A stretch of 9,956 bases of DNA from Elstera litoralis (GCF_000963705.1 NZ_LAJY01000411.1:1-9956), one strand, 5' to 3'; shown: positions 1 to 7,467, counted from the first letter of the stretch. The notes: generated by a model not told the origin, from the sequence alone. Translations and numbers: made by a program.

Positions 1-499
1 CCCGTCAAGGGCTTGGGGGCCGGGATCGGCGGCGCGGGCTCAGCACTGGCTTCGGCGACCGTGCCCGGCAGCACCAACAGTTGCCCAACCTTCAGCGTAA
101 AGGGGTCGCGCAGCTCATTGGAACGCACTAGGGCCGTGGTATCGACATTATAGCGCCGCGAAATCGAATAGAGCGTATCGCCCGATGCTACGGTGTGAAT
201 CTGCTCGGTCGGCACCGACAGGCGTTGGCCAATCAGAAGCTGATAGGGTGGCTGAATATCGTTCAGATCGATCAGGGTTTTGACCGGAACCTTGAACTCC
301 CGCGCCAGGCATAGACGGTATCGCCGCGCTGCACGACGTAGCTGGCGCGAATGCCGCTGCTCTGGATGCCCTGCCGCCCCAAAGCCGCCGGACGCGGCCC
401 GCCCGCCCATTCCGGTTGATCGAACCCCTTATCGCCGCAGCCGGTGAGCGCGGTTGCAATCAGGCCGAGGCCAAGCATGAGGCGGGGGACGATGCGCAT
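1..499 (-). pseudogene. nlpD: NlpD-like LysM lipoprotein, partial, with one apparent 1-base loss
   Basis: This is an envelope lipoprotein whose 3' part lies outside the window. The N-terminus MRIVPRLMLGLGLIATALTGC is a lipoprotein signal peptide with lipobox LTGC, so Cys21 would be lipidated. A short linker follows, then the first LysM peptidoglycan-binding domain starting YVVQRGDTVYA. At 308-309 one G (plus strand) is missing. Restoring it continues the domain as LAREFKVPVKTLIDLNDIQ to LLIGQRLSVP. A second LysM runs from HTVASGDTLYSISRRYNVD to LKVGQLLVLPG, then a proline-rich linker (PAPPIPAPKP) reaches the window edge. In family members an M23 LytM peptidase domain, often degenerate as in E. 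coli NlpD, would follow; it cannot be seen. Without the correction the protein stops at 272 after 75 residues. The downstream frame keeps perfect LysM character, so the break is probably a sequence error or very recent. Confidence 0.85.
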
Positions 500-501
500 C
501 G

Positions 502-509
502 CTCTTCCT
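502..509 (-). promoter_or_regulatory. Strong ribosome binding site of the LysM lipoprotein, overlapping the pcm stop
   Basis: AGGAAGAG on the minus strand starts within the pcm stop codon (TAGGAAGAGCG then ATG at 499). The AGGA core lies six bases from the start. It supports ATG 499 as the start and predicts coupling of the two genes. Confidence 0.6.
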
Positions 510-1209
510 AGCTCCGGCGCGGCGCAGTGAGGCGCGACAGGGCTTCCGCCACACTTTGCGGTGGGCTTTGCTCCAGCATATCGCTAATCAGCGGCACGAA
601 GCGCACGGCGCCCAAATCTTGAACCTCAACCTCGGTTTCGGTGCGCGAGACCAGCAGCAGCCGCTGATCGATGGGGCTGCGCGCCACCGGAACGACCATC
701 ATGCCGCCGACCGCCAATTGCTCCAGCAACGGGCGCGGCACTTCCTGTTCCGCCGCCGCCGTCACGATGATCCGGTCGAACGGCGCTTGCTCCGCCCAGC
801 CGATGCCGCCATCGCCGTGCTTCGCCGTAACATTGGTAATCCGAAGCTGCGCCAGCCGCTCTTCGGCTTCCTTCAGCAAGGATTTATGCCGCTCGATGGT
901 ATAGACCCGGCGGCAGAGCAAGGCCAGAATCGCCGTTTGATAACCCGACCCCGTGCCGATTTCGAGCACCTTATGGCGGTCGGTCAGGCGCAGCACCTCG
1001 GTCATGATGCCGACGACCTGGGGCTGGCTAATCGTCTGGCCCTGGCCGATGGGCAGCGCGGTATTTTCGAACGCATGCTCGCGGAACGTCGGCGGCACGA
1101 AAAAATCGCGGGGCACGCGCAGAATAGCCGCCAATACCCGTTCGTCCCGAATCCCGGCTTCGGTCAGAACCGTCAGCAGTCGATCGTGGCGCGGGTCGGG
1201 GGTGGTCAT
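508..1209 (-). CDS. pcm: Protein-L-isoaspartate O-methyltransferase
   Basis: Pcm transfers a methyl group from S-adenosylmethionine to L-isoaspartyl residues, starting repair of damaged proteins. The ATG at 1209 overlaps the surE stop and gives 233 residues, beginning MTTPDPRHDRLL. The frame happens to stay open for another 687 bases upstream, but that part is only a shadow of surE. Conserved features are RVPRDFFVPP (31-40), the substrate-side QTISQP (58-63), and the SAM-binding motif I VLEIGTGSGYQTAIL (81-95). After these come HGDGGIGWAEQAPFDRIIVT and a C-terminal GAVRFVPLI, all in the expected order. The order surE-pcm-nlpD matches the classical bacterial stress cluster. The TAG stop forms part of the ribosome binding site for the downstream LysM gene. 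No irregularity is seen. Confidence 0.97.
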   Translation of the reverse strand: MTTPDPRHDRLLTVLTEAGIRDERVLAAILRVPRDFFVPPTFREHAFENTALPIGQGQTISQPQVVGIMTEVLRLTDRHKVLEIGTGSGYQTAILALLCRRVYTIERHKSLLKEAEERLAQLRITNVTAKHGDGGIGWAEQAPFDRIIVTAAAEQEVPRPLLEQLAVGGMMVVPVARSPIDQRLLLVSRTETEVEVQDLGAVRFVPLISDMLEQSPPQSVAEALSRLTAPRRS

Positions 1210-2021
1210 GCCGGGGCCATTGTCTCCAGCGACGCGCCCAGCACATTGCGCAGGGCGGCGCTGGTCGGCTGGTCGGTCAGGTCGAGATTGAGCGGGGTCA
1301 CGGAAATATACTGCCCGAAAACCGCCGCCACGTCTGTATCGGTCGGCGGCGCTTCCGCCGCGCTCATTGGGCCGATCCAATAATAATGTTCGCCGCGCAT
1401 ATCCGTGCGCTGACCCAGTTGCTCGCCCATCTTGCGGCTGCCTTGCCGGGTGACGACGACGCCCTTCACGTCTTCCGGCGCGCAGTCCGGAAAATTGACG
1501 TTGAGCATCACATTCTTCGGCCAGGAAATCGTAATCAGGCGGCGAATAAGCTCCGGCCCGTGGGCTTCCGCCGTTTCCCAGCGCGGGGCCATGCCGGAAC
1601 TGACGTGCAGTGACAGGGCAATCGCCGGAACGCCGAGCAGCGTCGCCTCCATCGCGGCGGCAATCGTTCCGGAATAGGTCATGTCTTCCGCGATATTGCT
1701 GCCGCGATTGACGCCTGACAGCATCAGGCTCGGTCGATGCTTCTGCATGACCTGGCGGATGCCGAGCAGCACCGAATCGGTCGGCGTGCCATCGACGGCA
1801 AAACGCTTCGGCCCAACGTGACGAATGCGCAACGGACGGCGCAGGGTCAGCGAATGCCCCGCCCCGCTCTGTTCGGTTTCCGGCGCGCAGATCCACACAT
1901 CCTTCGCCAAAGCTTTTGCGATGCGGTGCAGGGTCTTCAGCCCCGGTGCCAGCACCCCATCGTCGTTGGAGAGCAGGATACGGCCGCCGTCGAGCGTGAT
2001 CGGATCATAGAGCGCGCTCAT
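1206..2021 (-). CDS. surE: 5'/3'-nucleotidase SurE
   Basis: SurE is a metal-dependent phosphatase acting on nucleoside monophosphates, linked to stationary-phase survival and, by constant gene neighbourhood, to Pcm. The metal site is complete: SNDDG (18-22, Asp20 and Asp21), Ser52 in QSGAG, and Asn105 in GVNRGSN (103-109). The VDGTPTDSV loop and MTYSGTIAAAMEA are also typical. The product is 271 residues, about 12 longer at the N-terminus than the usual MRILLSNDDG start. The ATG at 2021 is supported by GAAGGGG (2029-2035) seven bases upstream and by the ATGA overlap with serS; there is no internal methionine right before the motif, so the extension seems real. The C-terminal region contains DTDVAAVFGQYISVTPLNLD. 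Its own stop overlaps the pcm start as ATGA. Confidence 0.97.
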   Translation of the reverse strand: MSALYDPITLDGGRILLSNDDGVLAPGLKTLHRIAKALAKDVWICAPETEQSGAGHSLTLRRPLRIRHVGPKRFAVDGTPTDSVLLGIRQVMQKHRPSLMLSGVNRGSNIAEDMTYSGTIAAAMEATLLGVPAIALSLHVSSGMAPRWETAEAHGPELIRRLITISWPKNVMLNVNFPDCAPEDVKGVVVTRQGSRKMGEQLGQRTDMRGEHYYWIGPMSAAEAPPTDTDVAAVFGQYISVTPLNLDLTDQPTSAALRNVLGASLETMAPA

Positions 2022-3298
2022 ACCGCCGCCCCTTCGATCTTGGTCAGGCCGCCCATATAGGGGTGCAGAACGCTGGGCAGCGCGATACTGCCATCGGCCT
2101 GCTGATAGTTTTCAAGAACGGCAACCAGCGCCCGCCCGACGGCAAGGCCGGAGCCGTTCAGCGTATGAACGTGCCGGATATGCTTATCCCCCGCCTTGCG
2201 GCAACGCGCCTTCATGCGCCGCGCCTGGAAGTCGCCACAGTTGGAGATCGACGAGATTTCGCGATAGGCATTCTGCCCCGGCAACCAGACTTCGATATCG
2301 TAAGTCTTGCGCGCGGAAAAACCCATGTCACCCGTGCAGAGCGTGACGGTGCGGAACGGCAGTTCCAGCCGGTTCAGCACAGTTTCCGCCGCCGTCAACA
2401 TACGCTCGTGCTCGGCTTCCGACTGTTCCGGCGTCGCAACGACCACCATTTCGACTTTGGAGAACTGATGCAGGCGGATCATGCCGCGCGTATCGCGCCC
2501 CGCCGATCCGGCTTCCGAGCGGAAACAGGGCGTGTGGGTGGTAAAGCGCAGCGGTAGTTCTTCTTCCGAAACGATCTGATCCGCCACCAGATTGGTCAGC
2601 GGCACCTCGGAGGTCGGAATCAGCCAGTCGCCGCGCGTTGTGCGGAACAATTCTTCTTCGAACTTCGGCAATTGGCCGGTACCGAACATCGCCGCATCGC
2701 GCACTAGATAGGGCACGCTCATTTCGGTAAAGCCGAACTCGCCCGTGTGCAGATCGAGCATGAAATTGGCAAGCGCCCGCTCTAGACGCGCAATCTGATT
2801 GCGCAAAACGACGAAGCGGCTGCCCGACAGGCGCGCGCCGGCTTCGAAATCCATCATCCCCAGGGCTTCGCCCAGATCGAAATGCTGAAGCGCCGGGTAA
2901 TTGAACGCGCGCGGCGTGCCGATGCGATGCACCTCGACATTGCCGGTTTCATCTGGGCCGTCCGGCACGTCCGCCGCTGGGAGGTTCGGCAGGGCCGCCA
3001 GTACGGCATCGAGCGATTCTTCAGCGGCTTTAGTGCGGATTTCAAGATCCGGCAGAACATCCTTCAGCCGCGCGACTTCGGCCATCAGATCGTCGGCACT
3101 CGCGCCCTGGCGCTTGCGCGTGCCGATTTCCTTCGACGCCTCGTTGCGGCGGGCCTGAACCTGCTCGGTTTCCAGAATCAAGGCGCGGCGATGGGCGTCG
3201 AGCCCCAGAATTTCCGCACTCCGGGGCGGCAGGCCGCGCCGGGCAAGACCCGCATCGAAAGCTTCAGGAGCAGACCGGATCATCGTTAGATCATGCAT
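2018..3298 (-). CDS. serS: Serine--tRNA ligase (seryl-tRNA synthetase)
   Basis: SerRS charges tRNA-Ser (and the selenocysteine tRNA where present) with serine in the cytoplasm. The 426-residue length is standard for the bacterial enzyme. Residues about 25-105 form the long antiparallel coiled-coil arm that grips the tRNA long variable arm. The class II core contains the serine-binding TSEVP (229-233), motif 2 FRSEAGSAGRDTRGM (259-273), and motif 3 NGSGLAVGRALVAVLENYQ (381-399), ending in LPSVLHPYMGG. The ATG at 3298 gives MHDLTMIRSAPEAF, the usual family start. The 48 nt upstream is noticeably more AT-rich than its surroundings (for example TTTTTAGATGAA on the minus strand) and could hold promoter elements, but no clear pair is visible. 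The stop overlaps surE as ATGA. Confidence 0.98.
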   Translation of the reverse strand: MHDLTMIRSAPEAFDAGLARRGLPPRSAEILGLDAHRRALILETEQVQARRNEASKEIGTRKRQGASADDLMAEVARLKDVLPDLEIRTKAAEESLDAVLAALPNLPAADVPDGPDETGNVEVHRIGTPRAFNYPALQHFDLGEALGMMDFEAGARLSGSRFVVLRNQIARLERALANFMLDLHTGEFGFTEMSVPYLVRDAAMFGTGQLPKFEEELFRTTRGDWLIPTSEVPLTNLVADQIVSEEELPLRFTTHTPCFRSEAGSAGRDTRGMIRLHQFSKVEMVVVATPEQSEAEHERMLTAAETVLNRLELPFRTVTLCTGDMGFSARKTYDIEVWLPGQNAYREISSISNCGDFQARRMKARCRKAGDKHIRHVHTLNGSGLAVGRALVAVLENYQQADGSIALPSVLHPYMGGLTKIEGAAV

Positions 3299-3346
3299 CG
3301 ACCATCAACCGTAAAACGCTAGAGTGTTCATCTAAAAACCAGCCCC

Positions 3347-4198
3347 TTAGATCGTAAGCCTAGGCTCATCATCGTTGATCCCAAGGTCGGCATCGCGTTT
3401 GGCTTCCGCCTTGGCGCGATTGCGTTCGATCAGCTTGGCCGACCAGATCGAAATTTCATAGAGAAGAATCAACGGGATCGCCAAACCAACCTGACTGATA
3501 ATGTCCGGCGGCGTCACAACCGCCGCCACCACGAAGGCGACGACGACCGCATAGCGGCGCTTCGACGCCAACCCCGCCGAACTGACGATGCCAACCTTGG
3601 CCAGCAACGTCAGCAAAACCGGCAGTTCGAACGCAATCCCAAAGGCGAAAATCAGCGACATAATCAGCGAGAGATACTCGTTGACCTTCCCTTCAAACTG
3701 GATCGGCAGGCCAATCCCGCCTTCGGGCGCTAACTGTTGAAAGCTCAGAAAGAACTCCCACGCCATCGGAATGATGAAATAATAGAGCAGCGCCGCGCCC
3801 ATGAAGAACAGCACCGGCGTCGCCACTAAAAACGGCCAGAAGGCGCTGCGTTCATTCTTATAGAGACCGGGGGCGATAAACATCCAGGCCTGGGTTGCGA
3901 TCACCGGAAACGCCAGAAACGCTGCCGTCCAGCTTGCAAGCTTAACGCGGGTAAAGAAAGCTTCGGTGAGATCGGTATAGATCATCCGCCGCCCCTCGCC
4001 CAAGGCGTGCGCCAGCGGATCGGCCAGAAAGTTGAACACAAGGTCCGACTTCCAAAAGGCGATGCCGAAGCAAATCAAAAAACCCACGAAGGAGTAAATC
4101 AGCCGCCGTCGCAGCTCGACGAGATGCTCGATGATCGGCATTTGCCGGTCATGCTCGGGGCCAGAGGGGGTTTCGGTCGCAAGCATCGGATCAGACAC
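3347..4198 (-). CDS. tatC: Sec-independent (twin-arginine) translocase subunit TatC
   Basis: TatC is the six-helix inner-membrane core of the twin-arginine translocase; with TatB it recognises RR signal peptides of folded proteins. The 283-residue product starts at GTG 4198. The N-terminal cytoplasmic motif EHLVELRRR (24-32) contains Glu28, equivalent to the signal-binding glutamate of E. coli TatC. APGLYKNER (109-117) holds Glu116, equivalent to E. coli Glu103 of the same binding site. FFMGAALLYYFIIP, the FELPVLLTLL segment and VVTPPDIISQ are also typical. The C-terminal tail is charged (KAEAKRDADLGINDDEPRL) and dispensable-looking. All key residues are intact although the neighbouring tatB is broken, which suggests the Tat system is under selection and that the tatB lesions are recent or artefactual. 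A 48-nt gap separates it from serS. Confidence 0.96.
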   Translation of the reverse strand: MSDPMLATETPSGPEHDRQMPIIEHLVELRRRLIYSFVGFLICFGIAFWKSDLVFNFLADPLAHALGEGRRMIYTDLTEAFFTRVKLASWTAAFLAFPVIATQAWMFIAPGLYKNERSAFWPFLVATPVLFFMGAALLYYFIIPMAWEFFLSFQQLAPEGGIGLPIQFEGKVNEYLSLIMSLIFAFGIAFELPVLLTLLAKVGIVSSAGLASKRRYAVVVAFVVAAVVTPPDIISQVGLAIPLILLYEISIWSAKLIERNRAKAEAKRDADLGINDDEPRLTI

Positions 4199-4623
4199 GC
4201 GGCAAAGTCTCCGGCGCAGTAGGAGCGCTTACGCTTTCCGGCGTAACGGGAAGAGGATCGGGCGCAGCGTCGCTCGCCGTATCGTCCGGCGCGGGGGCAC
4301 CGATTCGATCATCGCGGGCACAGGGTCGGGGAGTGCCGCCGCAACCGGCGCGGGCTCCAGCTGCATACTGAAACTCGGCAGATCGATGGAGGGAAGGTCT
4401 TTTTCCGCTTCCATCACGGCCGCATTCATTTTTTGCTTCAGTTGATCCACTTCGGCTTCGCGAACCGCCTGATCGAGGCTGCTCTGAAACTCTGAGGCCA
4501 TGCTTCGCGCGCGGCGTACCCATCGGCCAATATTCACCAGCAGTCCCGGCAATTCCTTCGGACCGATGAAAATGAGGCAACCGCGCCGATCAGCAGTAAT
4601 TCCGACCAGGCAATATCGAACAT
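4191..4623 (-). pseudogene. tatB: tatB, Sec-independent translocase subunit, frame broken by two apparent 1-base losses
   Basis: TatB forms the Tat substrate receptor with TatC. From ATG 4623 the protein begins MFDIAWSELLLIGAVA, with the conserved Glu8 of TatB. One missing G (plus strand) at 4576-4577 then shifts the frame. The next frame continues LIFIGPKELPGLLVNIGRW and VRRARSMASEFQSSLDQAVR, the TatB hinge and amphipathic helix, followed by a charged helix. A second missing G in the five-G run at 4293-4297 would move reading to a third frame. That frame yields an acidic Pro/Ala-rich tail ending VSAPTAPETLPRV, stopping at 4191 and overlapping tatC by 8 nt. Restoring both bases gives exactly 144 codons plus stop, a usual TatB length. 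The first lesion is certain by homology. The second is inferred, because without it the frame ends basic (PLRRKA, stop at 4229). Sequencing error is likelier than true decay. No tatA is present beside it. Confidence 0.85.
4208..4212 (-). promoter_or_regulatory. Ribosome binding site that decides the tatC GTG start
   Basis: GGAGA on the minus strand is nine bases before the GTG at 4198, inside the end of the reconstructed tatB frame. The alternative in-frame ATG at 4186 has no such site, so the GTG start is preferred. Confidence 0.5.
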
Positions 4624-4712
4624 TCCGCACAAACCTTTCGCCCGCAGCGGTGCGGACTATGGCAGATGGGCGAAGCCCGTGCAATCACCCGCCGCACGCT
4701 TTACCGCGCCCC
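4624..4712 (-). other. Gap between ABC ATPase and tatB with two small hairpins
   Basis: This 89-nt gap is the expected position of tatA but is too short for it, and none of its minus-strand frames resembles TatA. It holds two short inverted repeats: GGGC-GAA-GCCC at 4668-4678, and CCGCA-GCGG-TGCGG at 4642-4655 just before the tatB leader. Neither is followed by a T run, so they are not clear intrinsic terminators. On the minus strand TTGCAC and CATAGT, 17 nt apart and upstream of tatB, are at best a weak promoter match. AAAGG in the leader is a loosely spaced ribosome binding site. Confidence 0.35.
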
Positions 4713-5732
4713 TTAGGCTTCCTTGGCAAAGAGATGCACCCGCTGCCGATCGAGAACCACGGGGATGCGCTCGCCCACCCCCGGCAACCGCCCCTCGGCC
4801 CACCGCGCCGTAAGCGCGGTCGACCCAATCGTTAGCCCAATCAGATGTTCCCGCCCCAGGCTGCGGGCGTGCGTCACCATTGCCCTCAAGCCGCCCTCGC
4901 CCGCCCGGTGCAGCGCCTCTTGCCGCACGATCATCGTCACCGGCCCGCTTTGAACCGGCGCATCGAAGCGCCCGAGATCGCTTACGACCTCCCCGCCCTC
5001 GGCGCGCGCGTCCAGCAGCGTCACCGAACCGAAGAAGGCCGCCGCGAAAGCCGAGACGGGGCGATTGTAAAGGTCGAGCGGCGCGCCCGCCTGCTCGATT
5101 CGCCCGGCGCGCATCAGAATAATCCGATCCGCCATGCGCATGGCTTCGTCCGGATCGTGGGTGACGAGGACGGTCGCAACGCCAGCGTCCTTCAGCAGCG
5201 ATAGAGTCGCGTCGCGCAAACGGTCGCGTAAGGTCACGTCGAGCCCGGAGAAGGGCTCATCCATCAGCACAAGGCGCGGCGACGGCGCGAGGGCACGCGC
5301 CAAAGCAACGCGCTGCTGCTGCCCGCCCGAAAGCGTGTGCGGAAAAGCATCGGCCAAATCGGGCAAACCGATCCGCGCCACCCAGTGCGCCGCCTGCGCC
5401 TGCCGCTCGGCACGCGGCAGGTCGGACAGGCCGAACGCGATATTCTGCGTCACGGTCAGGTGTGGAAACAGCGCGAAATCTTGAAACACCATGCCGACGC
5501 GGCGCAACTCGGGCGGCAGGCTGAGACGCGGCTCGCCAACCACCTGCCCCGCCAGTTCCACCCGCCCGTGCTGAACTGGTTCCAGCCCCGCCGCGATGCG
5601 CAAAAGCGTCGATTTCCCACAGCCGGACGGGCCAAGCAAACAGACGACTTCCCCCGCCGCAACGTCGAGACTGACCGATTGCAACGCCTGGAGCGCGCCA
5701 TAGGCATGGCTCACCGCTTCAATAACCAGCAT
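4713..5732 (-). CDS. fbpC: ABC transporter ATP-binding protein, ferric-iron type (FbpC-like)
   Basis: This 339-residue cytoplasmic ATPase powers import through the permease encoded directly upstream. All nucleotide-binding motifs are intact: Walker A GPSGCGKST (34-42), Q-loop FQDF (83-86) followed by ALFPHLTV, signature LSGGQQQR (134-141), Walker B LVLMDEP with catalytic Glu159, D-loop SGLD, and the switch histidine His192 in VTHD. Beyond about residue 235 is a C-terminal regulatory TOBE-like domain, including MIVRQEAL and the ending VVLDRQRVHLFAKEA. This makes it the CUT1/iron/polyamine class of importer ATPases and not an exporter. The ATG at 5732 is 8 nt after the permease stop. The substrate (probably iron(III)) is inferred from the partner permease. 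The gene ends 89 nt before tatB, at the position where tatA would be expected. Confidence 0.9.
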   Translation of the reverse strand: MLVIEAVSHAYGALQALQSVSLDVAAGEVVCLLGPSGCGKSTLLRIAAGLEPVQHGRVELAGQVVGEPRLSLPPELRRVGMVFQDFALFPHLTVTQNIAFGLSDLPRAERQAQAAHWVARIGLPDLADAFPHTLSGGQQQRVALARALAPSPRLVLMDEPFSGLDVTLRDRLRDATLSLLKDAGVATVLVTHDPDEAMRMADRIILMRAGRIEQAGAPLDLYNRPVSAFAAAFFGSVTLLDARAEGGEVVSDLGRFDAPVQSGPVTMIVRQEALHRAGEGGLRAMVTHARSLGREHLIGLTIGSTALTARWAEGRLPGVGERIPVVLDRQRVHLFAKEA

Positions 5733-5736
5733 GGAT

Positions 5737-5742
5737 TTTCCT
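5737..5742 (-). promoter_or_regulatory. Ribosome binding site of the ABC ATPase, overlapping the permease stop
   Basis: On the minus strand AGGAAA begins inside the permease stop codon (TAGGAAAATCC then ATG at 5732). The AGGA core is six bases before the start. Ribosomes terminating on the permease gene would be placed directly on this site, which predicts tight translational coupling of the two subunits. Confidence 0.6.
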
Positions 5743-7462
5743 ATTCTTGGCCGGATGACGTGCCGGGGCGGCTCCGCGCCAAGGCCCGCGCCAGCAGAAG
5801 CACCGGCAGCAGGCCGACGAGCATAATCGCCAGCGACGCCGGGGCAGCATCGGCCAAACGCTCATCGCCCGCCATCGCGAAAACGAGCACCGCGAGCGTA
5901 TCGAAGTTGAAGGGGCGCAGAATGAGTGTGGCGGGAAGCTCTTTCATCACATCGACGAACACCAGCAGCGCAGCGGCCAATAGGCTGGGGCGAATGATCG
6001 GCAGATGCACGCTCCACAGGGTCTCCCCGGCCGAGCGCCCCAGGCTGCGTGCGGCAAAATCCATCTGCGGCGTCACTTTCCCCAAGGCCGACTCGACGGC
6101 ATTCAAGGCGATGGCGAGAAAGCGGATGACGTAGGCGAAGAGCAGCGCAATCAAAGTGCCGGAGAGGATTAAGCCGGTCGAAACCCCAAAGAGGCGGCGG
6201 CTCGCCCCATCGACGGCGGTATCGATGGCGGCCAAGGGAATAATCACGCCGACGGCAATCACCAATCCGGGCACGGCATAGCCCAAGCTGGCGGAGCGCG
6301 TTGCCCCGCGCACGAGCCAAGTCGGGTGCAATCGCCGCGCATAAGCCAGAGTCAAGGCCAAGGAAACGGCGACCCCGGCGGCGATTACGGCCAACAGCAA
6401 CGAATGTTCCGCCGCGTCCCAGAAAGCGGCATTCACCATTGCGGGCGCGGTATCAAAAGCCCAAGCCAACAGCATCAGCAGCGGCACGATGAAGCCAAGC
6501 AGGCACGGTAGCAGGCAGGCGATCATCGCCAGCGCGGCTTTCCGGGGCGAGAGTTGAAAGCGCGGCAAATGCCGGTAGCGCAAACTCGTGTGCCGCGTAC
6601 TGCCGCTGCGCCCCTGACGCTCCAGCGCCATCAGCCCGATCACGAAGAGCAGCAGCAACCCCGCCAATTGCGTTGCCGCCGCCGGCTCGTTCATGCCGAG
6701 CCAAGTGCGGTAAATCCCCGCCGTCAACGTATCGACGGCGAAATATTGCACCGTACCGAAATCATTGAGCGTTTCCATCAGCGCCAGCGCCACGCCGCCC
6801 GCAATTGCAGGCCGGGCGAGCGGCACGGCCAACCGCCGAAAACAACCGAACGGCGTTTGCCCCAACGACCGTCCGGCTTCGAGTACGCACACCGATTGTT
6901 CGAGAAACGCCGCCCGCGCCAACAGGTAAACATAAGGGTAGAGCACCAGCACCATCACCGCGATCGCCCCGCCTAAGGAGCGGATCGGCGGGAACCAATA
7001 GCTGCCCAACTCCAACCCTAGCCCTGCGCGCAGCAGGCTTTGCACCGGCCCGGCGCTATCGAGCAGCCCGGTATAGGCATAGGCCACCACATAGGCGGGA
7101 AAGGCCAAGGGCAGCAGCAGCAGAATTTCAAACGCCCGCGCGCCGGGGAACTGGCACAGGGTCACGAGCCACGCCGTCCCCACGCCGATCACGGCAACCC
7201 CCAGCCCGACGCCCAGCATCAGCAGGAGTGTATTGCGCAGATAGGTCGGCATGACCGTCGAGAGCAAATGCGCCCACACGTCCCAAGCCGGAAACAGGAA
7301 AGAGCCGAGAATCGTCAGGATCGGCAGCGCCAGCACCAGGGCCAATCCCAGCGCCAAAACCGCCCAACCGCCGCCCACACGCCCCCAATGCCACCGAAGC
7401 GGCACGGTGGGCAGAGGGCTCCCGGCAGAGGTCAAGGGGGGAGGAAGGCTAGCGTCAGTCAC
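5741..7462 (-). CDS. fbpB: ABC transporter permease, fused two-domain, ferric-iron type (FbpB/SfuB-like)
   Basis: This is an inner-membrane channel subunit of a binding-protein-dependent importer, with two permease domains fused in one 573-residue chain (from GTG 7462; 578 residues from the TTG at 7477). About twelve hydrophobic segments are visible. Each half carries an EAA loop that contacts the ATPase: EAGRSLGQTPFGCFRRLAVP (about 195-214) and ARSLGRSAGETLWSVHLP (about 471-488). Motifs METLNDFGTVQYF in the first half and MKELPATLILRPFNFDTLA in the second are characteristic of the FbpB/SfuB iron(III) family, which is why I favour iron over thiamine, sulfate or polyamine. Between the halves is a basic linker around RSGSTRHTSLRYRHLPRF. 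The periplasmic iron-binding partner (fbpA) is not in the window. The stop TAG provides part of the ribosome binding site for the ATPase gene. Substrate is inferred, and I see no Fur-box-like palindrome just upstream. Confidence 0.88.
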   Translation of the reverse strand: MTDASLPPPLTSAGSPLPTVPLRWHWGRVGGGWAVLALGLALVLALPILTILGSFLFPAWDVWAHLLSTVMPTYLRNTLLLMLGVGLGVAVIGVGTAWLVTLCQFPGARAFEILLLLPLAFPAYVVAYAYTGLLDSAGPVQSLLRAGLGLELGSYWFPPIRSLGGAIAVMVLVLYPYVYLLARAAFLEQSVCVLEAGRSLGQTPFGCFRRLAVPLARPAIAGGVALALMETLNDFGTVQYFAVDTLTAGIYRTWLGMNEPAAATQLAGLLLLFVIGLMALERQGRSGSTRHTSLRYRHLPRFQLSPRKAALAMIACLLPCLLGFIVPLLMLLAWAFDTAPAMVNAAFWDAAEHSLLLAVIAAGVAVSLALTLAYARRLHPTWLVRGATRSASLGYAVPGLVIAVGVIIPLAAIDTAVDGASRRLFGVSTGLILSGTLIALLFAYVIRFLAIALNAVESALGKVTPQMDFAARSLGRSAGETLWSVHLPIIRPSLLAAALLVFVDVMKELPATLILRPFNFDTLAVLVFAMAGDERLADAAPASLAIMLVGLLPVLLLARALARSRPGTSSGQE

Positions 7463-7467
7463 GGGTT

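Noticed and set aside
556..1383. A 275-residue plus-strand open frame.
   Set aside because: Antisense to pcm and surE, both of which are intact with complete motifs; composition is typical of a shadow.
508..1896. A 462-residue minus-strand open frame ending with the Pcm sequence.
   Set aside because: Only its last 233 residues are Pcm; the first 229 are Arg-rich shadow of surE in another frame, and the real start is ATG 1209 overlapping the surE stop.
3299..3346. Promoter for serS in the AT-rich gap after tatC.
   Set aside because: The gap is AT-rich but I could not match a convincing -35/-10 pair.
4293..4577. Programmed ribosomal frameshifting as an explanation for the tatB frame breaks.
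   Set aside because: The first break (GTTGCCTC on the minus strand) has no slippery heptamer; the C5 run at the second could slip, but the same single-base loss in the unrelated LysM gene makes sequence error the simpler account.
4624..4712. Remnant of tatA upstream of tatB.
   Set aside because: Translation of the 89 nt in all minus-strand frames gives nothing resembling the TatA helix or hinge.
5337..6134. A 265-residue plus-strand open frame.
   Set aside because: Antisense to the transporter ATPase and permease; no domain and no ribosome binding site of note.
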